NCBI GenBank assembly: GCA_964017155.1
Contig: OZ024865.1
Coordinates: 35,092,438 to 35,156,437 of the forward strand
Length of the DNA: 64,000 nt
From: Oasisia sp. SBJ-2009
Lineage: Eukaryota > Annelida > Polychaeta > Sabellida > Siboglinidae
Reading direction: 5' to 3'
Under the pieces are notes generated by a model, which was not told the DNA's origin, made no database searches, and saw nothing but the letters and a program-made list of their open reading frames with translations. Of this stretch, positions 38,303 through 52,087 are shown piece after piece. Numbering within the stretch: position 1 is the stretch's first letter; each line of letters begins with the position of its first letter. Position numbers and translations under genes: made by a program.

Positions 38303-41300
38303 TCATAAGAAGATGTCGGGACACCGGTCCCATTTGCTCGTGTCCTTGCACTGCCAGTACTCGCCCGTGTAGATGTGTACCAGGTTGCCTGTCTGTGGGT
38401 CTGTCTCCTTGCGAAACCACTTCGGCTCATAACTGACGTACTCACGGCCTGTCAACACAAGAACATATGTCAACATGCCTCATAAACACACACGTCAACA
38501 CATCACGCATCTTGTCACAACACATCTCACATCCTGTCAACACACACAGACACGTCAACACATCACACAACCTGTCAACACATGAACATATGTCAACACA
38601 ATGCATAAACTGTCAACACATCTGCACATCCTGACAACACCAAAATATATGTCAACATGACGCATAAACTTACAACACACATCGCACATCCTGTCAACAA
38701 ACAAACATACATCAACACATTGCACAACCTGTTAACACACAAAACTCACGTCAACGAATTTATTTTAACCGTAATTATAGTTTCCCAAACTATTTTAGTG
38801 TATTGTTTTAATATCTTATTAATATATATATAATATATATATATATTTTTAATTATTTATTTATTTATATATTTATTTATTAAGTTTAGTTTTTTAGAAA
38901 TTATATTTTATTAATTATTTATTATCATTTAAACAACTTGACTTTTTAATTGATTAATCATATTTTGTACATTTATATGTTATAAATGTTGTATGTACGC
39001 GCCTCTGAGCAGAAACGTTTTCTGGATATACGGCGCTTTATAAATAAAAATTATTATTATTATTAATGCACATATTTTTGATTGAAACTGCTTTTCCACC
39101 ATAAATTTTCGGCGGTTGCATTCTCCAAAGACAACTTTTGCCTGTCCCCGTTTATGATCATACCAAATTATTGTAGCTCTGAGCTTGAAAAGGATATAGG
39201 CACTATAGAAGTGTTACAATTATTATTGTTAGGTAAACCAGCTTAATTCCAAGAACAAGGAACTGTATTTAAGACAGTTTTATGAACAGTTTTATTTATA
39301 TTTTATTAACATTAATCTGATAATAAAACATCTATATTTTTATAGTAACATTATAAAGCCTATCTGATGTATTATGTTAAGGCTGTATCATTGAAAATCA
39401 AAGGATATTCAGCTAAACTCAACAGAATGTTGGTAATACTGCTAATACAGCTGGTTTTGAAGCCATGTATTCTGTTCATCATATGTAACAGGCGTATTAA
39501 ACATAATTTGTCAGAAAATAAACACTCAAAATAAAAATTAAAAAAATAAAAATAAATAAATATAATAAACACTCAAAATAAAAATAAATAAACAAAATAA
39601 AAATAAATAAATATAATAAACACTCAAAATAACAATAAACAAACAAAATAAAAATTAATAAAATAAAATAAACAAAATAAACAAAATAAAAATAAATTAA
39701 TACTCAAAACATTTATAACAAACCCAAGAATATTACACTAATAAATAAATAAAAACAATAAATAAATATAATATAAATTAACGATAAATAAAAACTAAAA
39801 AATTAATAAAAATAATAAATAAATAAATAAAAAATGACAACAAATAAAAACTAATAAATAAATAAAAAATAACAATAAATAAAAACTAATAAATAAATAA
39901 AAACTAATAAATAAATAAAAACTAATAAATAAATAAATATAAAATATCAATAAATAAAAAAATAAAATAATATAAAGTAACAATAACTAAAAAATAAATA
40001 AAAACAAGAGACAGCCTCTTTTAAAAGCCCCCCCCCCACTAGGGGTGTTTCCCACCTTCCTCCGCGGCCTGTAGTGCTTCCTGCTCCTTCTCTCGTCGCT
40101 TCTGTCGTTGTTTCTCCTCCAGCTTCAGCTTCACCTCGTTCGCCTCGTCCCAGGCGCCCTCCTCCATGAGGCGCTGGTCGGGGCGCAGGCGGCTGTCCGT
40201 GGGCGCCATGCCCTCCTCAGGCTCATTGAGGGTCACCGCAAACTGCGTGAAGCAGTAGCACTTCTCTAGCTCCGGCCTGCAAGTAGAGAGTGATCAGTCA
40301 GCGGGGCAAGTAGACTGCACTGAGTGATGCAAGTAGGTGACTGTTGGTTAACAATACAAGTAGATGGCTCCCCTCTGCTCCCAACAGAATAGAAGAGCAA
40401 CGAACACATATACAAGCTGCCAGGCACACGTCTACTCAGCTTCTGACAGTTGTCAGAAGTTGTACTCAGCAGACAAGTGTGTTATTATGAGTCATTTATA
40501 GAAGCTACTGTAAAGTTGAAATATATCATATTTCCCTATGATACCAACAAACGTATATGACATGAGTGTAAAAATAATACAAGTGGCGGAATCGATACAA
40601 CGTCAGTCCATGCCGAAGTGACAACAGCCTACTTTTGTTTACATGATGAAAGCAATAATTCTTACAGAAAAAACTACATATATGATCTGCTAGTTCCACA
40701 TCAGATCCCCTTCCATTTCCCCATCATCCCTGTCACTCTCCCCCATCATCTTGGCTACATCAGTTGCCGAAAACATGCCGCTAGAAAGCAACGTTTGATG
40801 AACAAACGCGAAGAAAAACACCGTAAATCAAAGATTTCCAAAATGGCAGCTCATGCACGTGACAAGCTGCAAAATGTATCCGCTAGGATGTGTCACAAAT
40901 TGGTAGCATTTAGTGCAGTAGTTAATCGCCATGAATGTTTTTAAAGGGGCACTGTATGGGATTGAAGCTTCCACGTGAAACAGCAAAATTTGGTCGACCC
41001 GCGAGGAGGCAGCACCGTCAGTACCTAAAAATATCTTGTGGAATTTGAATCAAACACGGACACGCGCCACTCTTTTCCAATCTATTACAGATGTTTCCAC
41101 AACCGCACTGTCCAGGATCACTTTTAAAAGCCATGAGTTAAAAATAGCAACAACAGTTATCACGCGGCACGCTAGTCTTGTCAGTTGTCGCAGTTTTGTC
41201 CACCGCTCGGCTGTGCAACATCGTCAACGTCAACAAGATATTTGTAGGTACACTGTACTGACGATGCTGCCTCTCGCGGGTCGGCCAAATTTTGCCGTTT

Positions 41301-44300
41301 TGCATGGAAAGTTCAATCCCATACAGTGCCCCTTTAATACAAGTCCTGATTGCGCCGGCTGTGGACAATCCTGGATTCTACAGAGTGGCTGGCAGCAGGA
41401 TCATCACTTCGTATATAGTGCAGTGCTCAGGGATGCTCGGAAGTGGGACCAAATGACACACAGGCGCTGATGAGGTAACACTGTCAGCGTTGCCCCTCAT
41501 GGAAGCTTTCAAAAGTCCCTGACTTTTCCCCGACTCAAAGTTTCATTTTCCCTGACCATGCTGGCTGAATAATCATGAAAAATTATGCGCGATGTACATA
41601 TAATTAGCAATTAACTTACAAAATGTAATCAGTGTTCGATGCCCACTCAGATTGCCTACCTCAATTCCTATACTACATTTGTAACTGTGGCGATCTAGGA
41701 AAACCAGTCAGATTGACAACAAATAATTTTCATTTTTATTTAAGAAAGGGAAATCTACACTGTTTACATGTCCTGTACTGTTTACTGTATTCAAATATTC
41801 CCAATAGAAGCAAAGTGACAGGAATTTAAAGTGGGACCCTATCAGAAATTACTTAAGGAGAAAAACGAGTTTTAAGGTCGAGATTCATTTTTCACATGAA
41901 AACCACACGTTATGATGCATAATACAGTAACTGTTGCAGTTGTGTTATAAAGCCCTGTGAGGGAAATGTAGCCGTGTGTGTTACCTTTACTGTACTGAAA
42001 ACATTATCCAGTTGTGCTGGTTACTTTTAAAGTTACACAAAATTAAGCAGGACACACATCATACTTGATTGCAGGAGAAAATCGAGTTTTATAGTCGAGA
42101 TACATTTTTCGCTTGAACACCACACTTTATGCTGCATAACACAATAACTGTTGCAGTTCCCTTATAAAGTTCTGTGAGGGGAATGTAGCTGTGTTTGTTA
42201 CATTTACTTTACAATATCATGCATATTCATCAACGTCAATGCGTTCAGACAACGAGTGATATCATTCGGCTTCGGTTTGTCCATGGGCGCCGCCATCTTT
42301 GATTTTTCGAAGATCATAAACACGAAATAAAATTCGCCACAAATTCTGTCTTTCCAACGAAATCCGCTCCAATAATGCGTTAAATAGTTAAGAAATATGT
42401 ACAGACACAAACTATAGCAACATCAAACTAAACTAAAAACTAATCGAACTACTAAAACAACAAATTCCAACTTCCAAATACAAATCCGTTAACTTTCAAA
42501 ATGCTGTAACGTAGAACGATATTCCTAGTTACAAAATCCTCAAATAATGCAACTTACACTTGGGTAATCAGGAAGTGACCTGGTGAATGTATAAGTATGT
42601 TAGCAAAAACATTGTAGTAAAATCTCAAAATGGACCGACTGACCCAAAAACACTTTTACGACGCGTTTACGGGCAAATACGCCTAGCGACTTCCGACTGG
42701 TTTTCCTAGACCGCCACGCATATGTTTGTGTGTTTCACGGGATCGTTACGCGTAATGAATTCGAGTTTGCGGCATCATGGTGTTACGCGTACGACATGAG
42801 AAAGTCAAATTTCCCCGACTTTCAAGGGATTTTCCTGTATTTCCCTGACTTTTCTCAAAATCTCAAATTTCCCTGACCCAGCACAAAATTCCGACTTTTC
42901 CCTGACCTTGAATTTCCCAGACTTTTCCCTGACCAGTGGCAACCATGTCTGTGTCAGTTATGGTACAGGGTATACATGTCACGAGTCACTTACGGCGGGT
43001 AGTCGCGCTGCCACATCACCGTGCTGGGTCCGGTGTCGTAGAGTACCTTGCCACGGGTCGACTCGGCCGTCTTGATCACTGGGGCGCCCTCGATCTTGTC
43101 ATCCCATGTGCCCTGGATGACCCACCGCTCCTTGCCGTCCTTGTCTGTCACCACGCCCGTCACCTGTCAACACAGGGCTCATGTGTCAACACAGGGTCAT
43201 GTCTTCACAGGGTGACATGTCACATGTGGCCAACCACGTTGGGTTTGTAAGTTACCAGAAATATAAAAATTTAGAGGCAAAAACATAGGAATAACAATGG
43301 GATATTAAAAACAACTACTGTTAGGGCTATTCCAGAAGTTGTCGTACCCCCTGGGGGGATCATTTTTTGTTTGTTTCAGGGTGATTACTTCTAGTTAGAG
43401 GTAACCTGGGGTGGGAATAAACTATTACCTGACGGTGGGGGTGTCAAAACAAAAGTGCCTCCCTGGGGAGTATAATTTCTGCAATAGCCCTAATGATGAA
43501 TAGCCGACTACTACAACACTATAATTTTAATGATGAAATGTATAAGGCACACTCCATAATTATTAGGAAGTCATAGGATTTTTAATTGCAATTATTCTAT
43601 AGGAAGTATAGGTAAACATTGGAATTAGTTGAACTGAAAAGTGTAAAAAATAAAATACAGGAACTACAATTAATATATGTATGGATAAGAGAAAATATAT
43701 TGGAACTGCACTTAAAATATTCGAACTAGGAACATATGGGAATTACAGTTAAAGCACAGGAAACATGGAATATACAGGAACTGCAATAATACAAACAGGA
43801 ACATTAAGTAAGGCACAGACTTGCAATTTGAACAGATCAGGGAAACAGGGTTAAATTGATAGCTGGACAACTACGAATACATTTATTTCAGGTAAAAACC
43901 CATACACATACATTAGCATGTCCAAGTAGCCTATAAAAGATAAAATATGTTAAAAATGAATAGATAAAAATAAACAAGGTTATAAGTTAGATAAATGTAA
44001 ATTTTTGGAAAAACAGATAAAATAATGAGCAATATACAGGATGTGATTGTATAATAAATATGCAATTAATTCATATAAATAAACACAAGCTAAACACTAC
44101 GATGTTTGACTTTGTCAACATAACACGACCCCTCTGTCTGTGTGACTGGTTGAGTCGACTCATTACCTTCCTGGGTGTCTCGCGGGAGAAGTAGCTGTAG
44201 GGCGTGTACTTCATGTGACACTTGTCCCCGTTCTTGTGGTTCACGATCTCCATCTCTCCGTGATTGTCCACCCACAGTCGACCCACAATGATGTTGTGTA

Positions 44301-45468
44301 CAGTGGTTGTCACCTTGCGCCACGTGTAGTGGTTGCCTGACGCCGGGAACACCAGATGGGCTATACCTGGAGGAGGAAGGTGAGTGAAGGTAAGTAATTA
44401 AAGGGTAAGTTTATATATAGCGCTGTACCCAATCCTCACGATTGCTCAAAGCACTTTACACCCGGAGTCAAGTCTAGCCTTATGCTGCACTTTCCAAGAC
44501 AAATATAACAATAAGGTAAATTCTTTCACACTTATATAGTAATTTTTAAAATGTCAGCAGAACTGAGTAATAGTTTCAAAAAGTAGGCAAGTTCTTATAA
44601 AGTGCAGTATCCAGTCCTCAGGGCCATTTAAAGCGCTTTACACTTTACTTCCCTGACAGACCTGTTCACTCTGACACCATCTCGGCTTCTCTGGGAAGCA
44701 TCCAGCCGTATGCTACAATTAATGCGTGGAGGCTGTTTGTACACATATCCACCACTATTTATAGTCAGGTACTCATTTATACAGCTGAGTGAACTGGAGC
44801 AACGTAGAGTGAAAACAACTTGTTCAAGGTTTTAACACCGCAGCACGGGATTCGAACCTGGGTTCTCATACTGAACAGTCTGAAGCTCCACCTCTGAGCC
44901 ACTGCGCTCTAGAAAATGATCTGACACTAGAAAGGAACCATTTCTAAAGAATCCGTGCAGAAATAGTTCCCATAATAACAGATTTCAGGACAACCATAAT
45001 TTAACAAGTGACACACTTGTGAAGATTTCTACAACACAAACTCACCTAGTGGGATGATCTGCAGGTACTTGCCCCTAAATTTACTGGACATCGTGAATTC
45101 CTGCCACGATGTCCAGTCTTTGGCCTCCGTATGCATGGCAACCATGGGCGGGTGGTGACTCACCTGTAACCATAGCAACAGTGGTCACATGCCTTCCTCT
45201 CCACAGCCAGTGATTAGAGTGATTAGAGATGACAACATCCGTTGACACATGGCCTGCCACCTGTCCAGGCTAACTATGTCTGACCACAGCCATTAAGTAG
45301 CCATGATGGTCAACACAGACTCATCACTAACCTGTGATTACATTCATGTAATTACATTCATGTAATTACATTCATGTAATTACAGTCACGTAATTACAGT
45401 CATGTAATAACAGGTTACTGACAGTGGTTTTATTCAGTTATATGACGACTGACAGTTGTAGTACACAA

Positions 45469-45518
<50 letters not shown>

Positions 45519-47107
45519 CATGTACGGATTACTCCATTAAACAATGTTTGTTTCACACCTTTTACTGTAACATTAAAATTAACACTTACTGTCTACCAAC
45601 TTGTCTTTAACTCTTTCAGCACAACAAAGTTGATTTTTCAATCACCGATTTTGCAAAAAAAATCGCCATTCCTCCGACTGTGCCAATCTCATGTCTACGC
45701 TGTACTGGCATTGGCTGGTGACGTGACGCCATTTTAAATGGTCCAATAAGTTTGATCATAACAAAACGGTGCTTCTAACAAAACAGCTGCCCGTTTTATA
45801 TGTCTGTTACCTTGATAGCAAAAATAAAACCAAAACCAAATGTCATGTTTGCCATACAATGCTCTCTGCATTCGTAGTGTTTCACTGTGACATCACAGAC
45901 TGGAAATTCTGCCTGAAATTCCTAAAATATGGTGCACCGCCAACAGACATCGTACCTGTTCGGTGAACGAGCGCCAGCCGAGGTCTTCCGTTCTGTCGCA
46001 CTCGTACGTCTCGCCGAGCAGCGGGTTGAATGGTTTTGCCGACCTGTTTGTTGTGGTGGAGTAGGAGGACACGGTGAAGGCAGCGACGTAGGCCAGCTGC
46101 TCGCACGAGTCCTTACACTGGGCCGCCTTGTGCAGGATGTGGGCGTACTCGTTGTCCTCCGTGAGACGCTGCAAGAACGACAACGGCTCACTGAAGTTCA
46201 CCTGAAACACATCACGTCATGGTTAATAATAAATGTTTATTTCAGACAAGACGTCATCCATATATATATATACATACATAAAATAAAAATATGAAAAGTA
46301 CAACACATATAATACAATCAAAGCAATGATGTGATAAACGTAAAAATATAAATGTAAGGTTAAAAAAAATGAATAAAAATATCAGGAAATTAATTAAATA
46401 AGTTGTAAAAATAAATATTAAAAATTTTGATTAAAAAATAAAATACAAATGTCATGTGTATAATAGCGACCTCCAGTATGTGTACATACAGCTCTTAAAA
46501 TGAATATCAGTATGGACGTAATTAATAAAAAGAAGATTATCCGACTGATGAAGACGACATAAAAGACTAAATATGGATGAACGAATGCGTTCATTAAAAG
46601 ATTTAATGTAGTTGGTGGCAAACATAAAACTTGCACTACATCTTGAGGGTAAGTGGAGGTTACTGTATATGTAGTGTTTGTTCTGCTTACGTTTCTTTAC
46701 AGTGGCCTGTATGTATGCCAGCGATCTTCACTGTTTTAGTGCAGGTTTCACTGGGTCAATTGTCACGTATATTCTAGTATGTGTTGTAGACATAAATGTT
46801 ATGGGTTGTATGTTTGAATATGTATGTTTATGGCTGATCGGAATAAATTCTTTTTCTTCTTCAACACCCATTTCAAATACACTTGGAAACATGTCAAATT
46901 TATGAAATGTTGAATATAGAATACAAAAATCAATGCTAGATTGATTGAATTGGCTGTTGTTGGGCAGTTTCGTAAAATGTAAAAGGAGAAAATTGTTGAA
47001 CCCTTGATAAACACGCATGCACGCACATACACTTACAATTGCCTGTTGTTTGACAGTTTCATAAAATGTATAAATTGGAAAACTGATGAAGACTCGATAA
47101 ACACACA

Positions 47108-47172
<65 letters not shown>

Positions 47173-50100
47173 ACACACACACATTATATTATATAATTTA
47201 TTATACAATTGGCTGTTGTTTGGAAGTTTCGTAAAATGGAAATGTAGAAGGTGGACAACTGTTGAACTGTTGATAAATGCCACGCCCCGCCCCGCCCCGC
47301 CCCGCCCCGCCCCGCCCCGCCCCGCCCCGCCCCGCCCCGCCCCGCCCCGCCCCGCCCCGCCCCGCAAAGGGTCTGTGTGATGTGTTACTGTGAAATAACA
47401 AAGGGTCTGTGTGATGTGTTACTGTGAAATAACAAAGGGTCTGTGTGATGTGTTACATTGAAATAACAAAGGGTCTGTGTGATGTGTTACTGTGAAATAA
47501 CAAAGGGTCTGTGTGATGTGTTACTGTGAAATAACAAAGGGTCTGTGTGATGTGTTACATTGAAATAACAAAGGGTCTGTGGCCTCAGTGGAACTCGTAC
47601 GACCAACACAACTTATCACGTGCAACACAGAGTCACTTACAGGCATGGGGATCTTGCTGAGGTCTCGGCCGATGCTGTTCTTCATGATGCTCCACAGGTT
47701 GATGCTGTAGTTGGGTCTCTCAGGAATGCACTTGCGTCGTGTGCCAGGTTTTCTCATTGCCAGGCAGCTCTGTTTGTCAGCCTCACTGCGCTGCGAGTCG
47801 GTCCTCGACACGGACTTTACGGACAGCTGGCGGGGATTCGACACACTGTTCACGGCCGTCTGTTAACGCAAACAATGGCAAGTATAGTTTAGATTGACAT
47901 CTTCAAAAGAATATTGCAGTATAATTTAACTAACTTTGGAGCTTAATTGTCGAAGATGAGTACAACGTTTCGTCATCTATGGGCCTTGTTCACGTACTGA
48001 TGTCACGTGTGTTGCCTCTGATTTTGGCGGGATTATTTGGTTGTAGATGGCAGGCATCCCGCCGAAATCTGAGACAACACACGTGACACCAGTATGTGAA
48101 CAAGGCCCATAGATGATAGGTCGAAACGTCATACTCATCATCAACTCCAAAGCAAGTTAAATTATACTACAATAAACCATTCTTGGAGCCATGAACAATA
48201 TTTTCAAAAGAACAGTTTAGCATTAGTAATATTTTTAATACAGATATTTAATAGGTGAGTGCGGAGTACTTTTCTTCTAACCATTATGGTGTGAGTTCCC
48301 ACTACAGTGGTATACCGATTTGTGATGCTTAAATGATATATCCCTCTCCAGTGGGAATAGCGCTGCAGTGACTTATCCCATTACTATTTCAAACTAACGT
48401 TAACAGTGGCACCACCAAACGACTATCACTAGAACCGCAAAATCTTGAGGTTTCCATTGATATAAATATTGCAGTATGATTATATGCCAAAAATTCAAGA
48501 TTTTCTGGAATTCTTACTTCATGGATAAATACGCCAGTATGGGTCTACGATGCGTATAATGACTGTATCACTTGTAATTGTTTCATTAAGCATTATCATT
48601 TGGTATCTTCATAAACAATGATAGTGAATCGAAATGGATGAAGTTAACTGGCTGTCTAGAAACTGCTAACTGGAAATGTTAAATAAAACAGTTCACACTT
48701 AGCATCATTGCAATTCTCTTCTGCATTTATCATCCAGTTTACTTATTTTTGAAAGGATTATGCTGGAAGGTTGGATTGACTCCACCTAGTACTTGATATT
48801 TTACCCTAACCCTTTCACAAACTCAAAGACATTGTATGGGGGGTGAAAAAAGGCAGCATCAGTAAAACAAACATATAAATTGATAGTTAAAAACTATGAT
48901 TAACCAACAAAACAGCAACACTGATTATAGCCTGTCAGTAGGATGCACGGTTAGTGACAACTAACATATTATGATGCAACATTTGTCATAGTTTTTCGCT
49001 AGGTTATCTTTATAAGTTTCTCATTAGTACAAAACATTAGTGAAAATGTTTCATTAGAATGCAACATTTGCAATTTTGTTATCATAAGGCAATACTTATG
49101 ACAGTTATTCATTAGTATGCCATGTATATAACAACCTTGTCCGGCTTAAACAGAATAATTAAAGTAAAAACAAGTTTAATTAACAACACTAACTACCGGG
49201 TAAGTGTCTAAAGCAGAAACACATTATGTAGAATACCTCTCCTTTGACAAATGGAATCTTGGGTGCAACCTGCTAGATGAATAGTACACCCTTTGTGGAC
49301 TTCATCTCTCATAACTACGTAGGTTTACGATAATGTAGAACAAAACACACCCAATGTTATAAAACAATTTGGCCAACTTATTTTCTACCTTAGAATAAGG
49401 GCACTAGAAAAACAGATATAAGGTAGAAATACATTATTCTTGGTAGAGATAGTTTACATGCACGCACACATGCTTGCTCACTGTCACTCGCACGCATGCA
49501 CGCACGCACGCACGCACGCGCACGCACGCCTGAATGTGTACTCAAATTACAGAACAACAGTTACACGATAAGAAACGGCGAATAAAATTTTAGTGACAAT
49601 CCTACAGGTCGTATATTATTGTAGTATAATTTAACTTACTTTGGAGCTTAATTGTCGAAGATGAGTATGACGTTTTGACCCGTCATCTACGGGCCTTGTT
49701 CACCTACTGGTGTCACGTGTGTTGACCCAGATCCCGCAAAAATCTGAGACAACACACGTGACACCAGTACGTGAACAAAGCCTGTAGATGACGGGTTGAA
49801 ACGCCGTACTCATCTTCGACAATTAAGCTCCAAAGTAAGTTAAATTATACTACAATAAACCATTTAAGGTCGTATATTATTTTCAATTTCTGTTACTACA
49901 TATGTTTACCTTCTGTTCCCCCTCCGAGTCCGTGCTACTCGTCTCATAATTGTTCTCAGTGACCGGTGCGGCTACCATTGGCATTGGGGTGGCTCCAAAA
50001 CTGTCCGTACTTAATTCACTTGGGGTACGTCTGCAATCAGAGGGTGCCCATTACTTACCCTACCCACACAGCCTAGTTCGCCCCCTCCCCGACACAAACT

Positions 50101-52046
50101 GAAGCACTGTGACTGTCACCCCACTCTCTGTCACCCTCTCATTCCTCCATCCAATGACTTCACAACCCCAGTCTCCTGTACCCTTAGTCACCCTACCCCA
50201 CCCTTAATTACCCTGTTGCACAGCCACTCATCCACCCACAACCCTTATGCACCCTCCACCCCAAAATAAGAATCATCCACCCTATGCATAATTCATCTTA
50301 CCCCTCATTCAAACTGGCATCATCTACCCTACCACGTATCCACCCTAATCCTCATTCATCTTACCCCTCACCCACCCTGCCCCACCCACTCTACCCTTAC
50401 ACACCATATCACCACCAACTCTACCATTCAGTCACTCTACCACTCAGCCATCATATCCACCCTACTCCCTTACCCACCCTGTCCCATCACCTCTACCCCC
50501 TCATGCACCCTCCCATCATCCACCCACACCCCTTAACCACCCCAGCCAGTCAGTGGTGCACGTACTTGTGTGACTTGTCTGCTGGTACACATGTACCAAA
50601 CTCTTCTGTCTTGTCGTGTTCATCTAGTGCATCGTAGAAGTCATCCTCACCAAAGTCCTCCTCCGAACCTACAACAAACAGCTGCTGTAGACTGGGCACC
50701 CTGCGACAGACTGTCTCACACAGCTGTAGACTGGGCACCCTACGACAGACTGTCACACACAGCTGTAGACTGGGCACCCTACGACAGACTGTCACAGACA
50801 GCTGCTGTAGACTGGGCACCCTACGACAGACTGTCTCACACAGCTACTGCGGGCCATATGCCCAACACTTGGTGTTTTGGACAGAACACTGCTACAAATA
50901 CTGAGAAAGTATTCCATGAGAATGATATACAAAATGATTTTGCAAAACGATGAAAACCAGAAATGTAAAAAAGTGTAAATCATTTTAGATATGAAATTTC
51001 AGTAAATACTCCATTAAATTTCTTCGTAAGAACTTACCAAGATTTCTATTTCATGGCAGTGATTATGTGACATAGTGTCTTTGTACATGTACGCAACTTT
51101 TTCATGTCTGAATCATCCATATCGTTCACCATGCATGGGGGTCTCAAAAAGTCCAAATGTAGCATGACCAAGGTCCGTACACATCTGGATATTTGAAATC
51201 CAAGGCAATTCAAGACTTTTCCAGGCTATTTGAAAAACAGCAACGACATCTGTACTTTTGATCGCAGTAAATTAACATTGAAAACATCAATTCAAATGAT
51301 TCACATCACACTCGACCAACTTATTTGACTCGACTACTATTTTCGTGCGTCGGCTTTCCCTTCTGCCTGACTGCCACTGGCCTATGTCAGTTAATTCGTC
51401 ATGACAACTGAGCCAAAAATATTTTATTGACTACAATTAAATTGAAGACTTTTCAAGACTACTTTGTAAAATTCAAGGATTTCAAGGCCGTGAATTTGGT
51501 CCAATCAAATTCAAGGCTTTTCAAGACTTTCAAGGCCCCGTATGGACCCTGCATGACATACACACAGATGGCCGTTACTTTCTTTCCGACTACTGACTGA
51601 CTGACATGAGAGTTGACTCACTGGTGTGGTTGATGTTGATGTTGATGCCTTCAGACTTGCTGTTGTTGTGGCTGTGGCTGTGACTGACGGTGGCGAGCTG
51701 TTTGCGCCGGGCCTGTTTCTCTAGCGAGTCGTGCTGCTTGGCGAGTTGCTCAACGATCTCCTCCAGACGTAGACGCTGGTCACGCTCATACTTCAGCATC
51801 CTCTCCCATCTCTTGCCCTGAACCTGGGCGAGTTCCAGGTAGTCATGGCAGGCCTGCAACACAGACAGGTGGGTGACAGGTGGTGACAGGTGGTGACAGG
51901 TGGGTGACAGGTGGGTGACATGTGGGTGACAGGTGGTGACAGGTGGTGACAGGTAGGTGACACAGTGTACATGCTGATTTGACATAACTCTTTAATTGTT
52001 CAAAGTTCTTTATTGGTATTATATAGGCAGGATGTTTAAAGAAATA

Positions 52047-52087
<41 letters not shown>

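Noticed and set aside
50284..50637. 117-codon Pro/Ser/His-rich plus-strand frame
   Set aside because: Translation of the CACCCTACCC low-complexity tract in an OSBP intron, antisense to an OSBP exon at its end.
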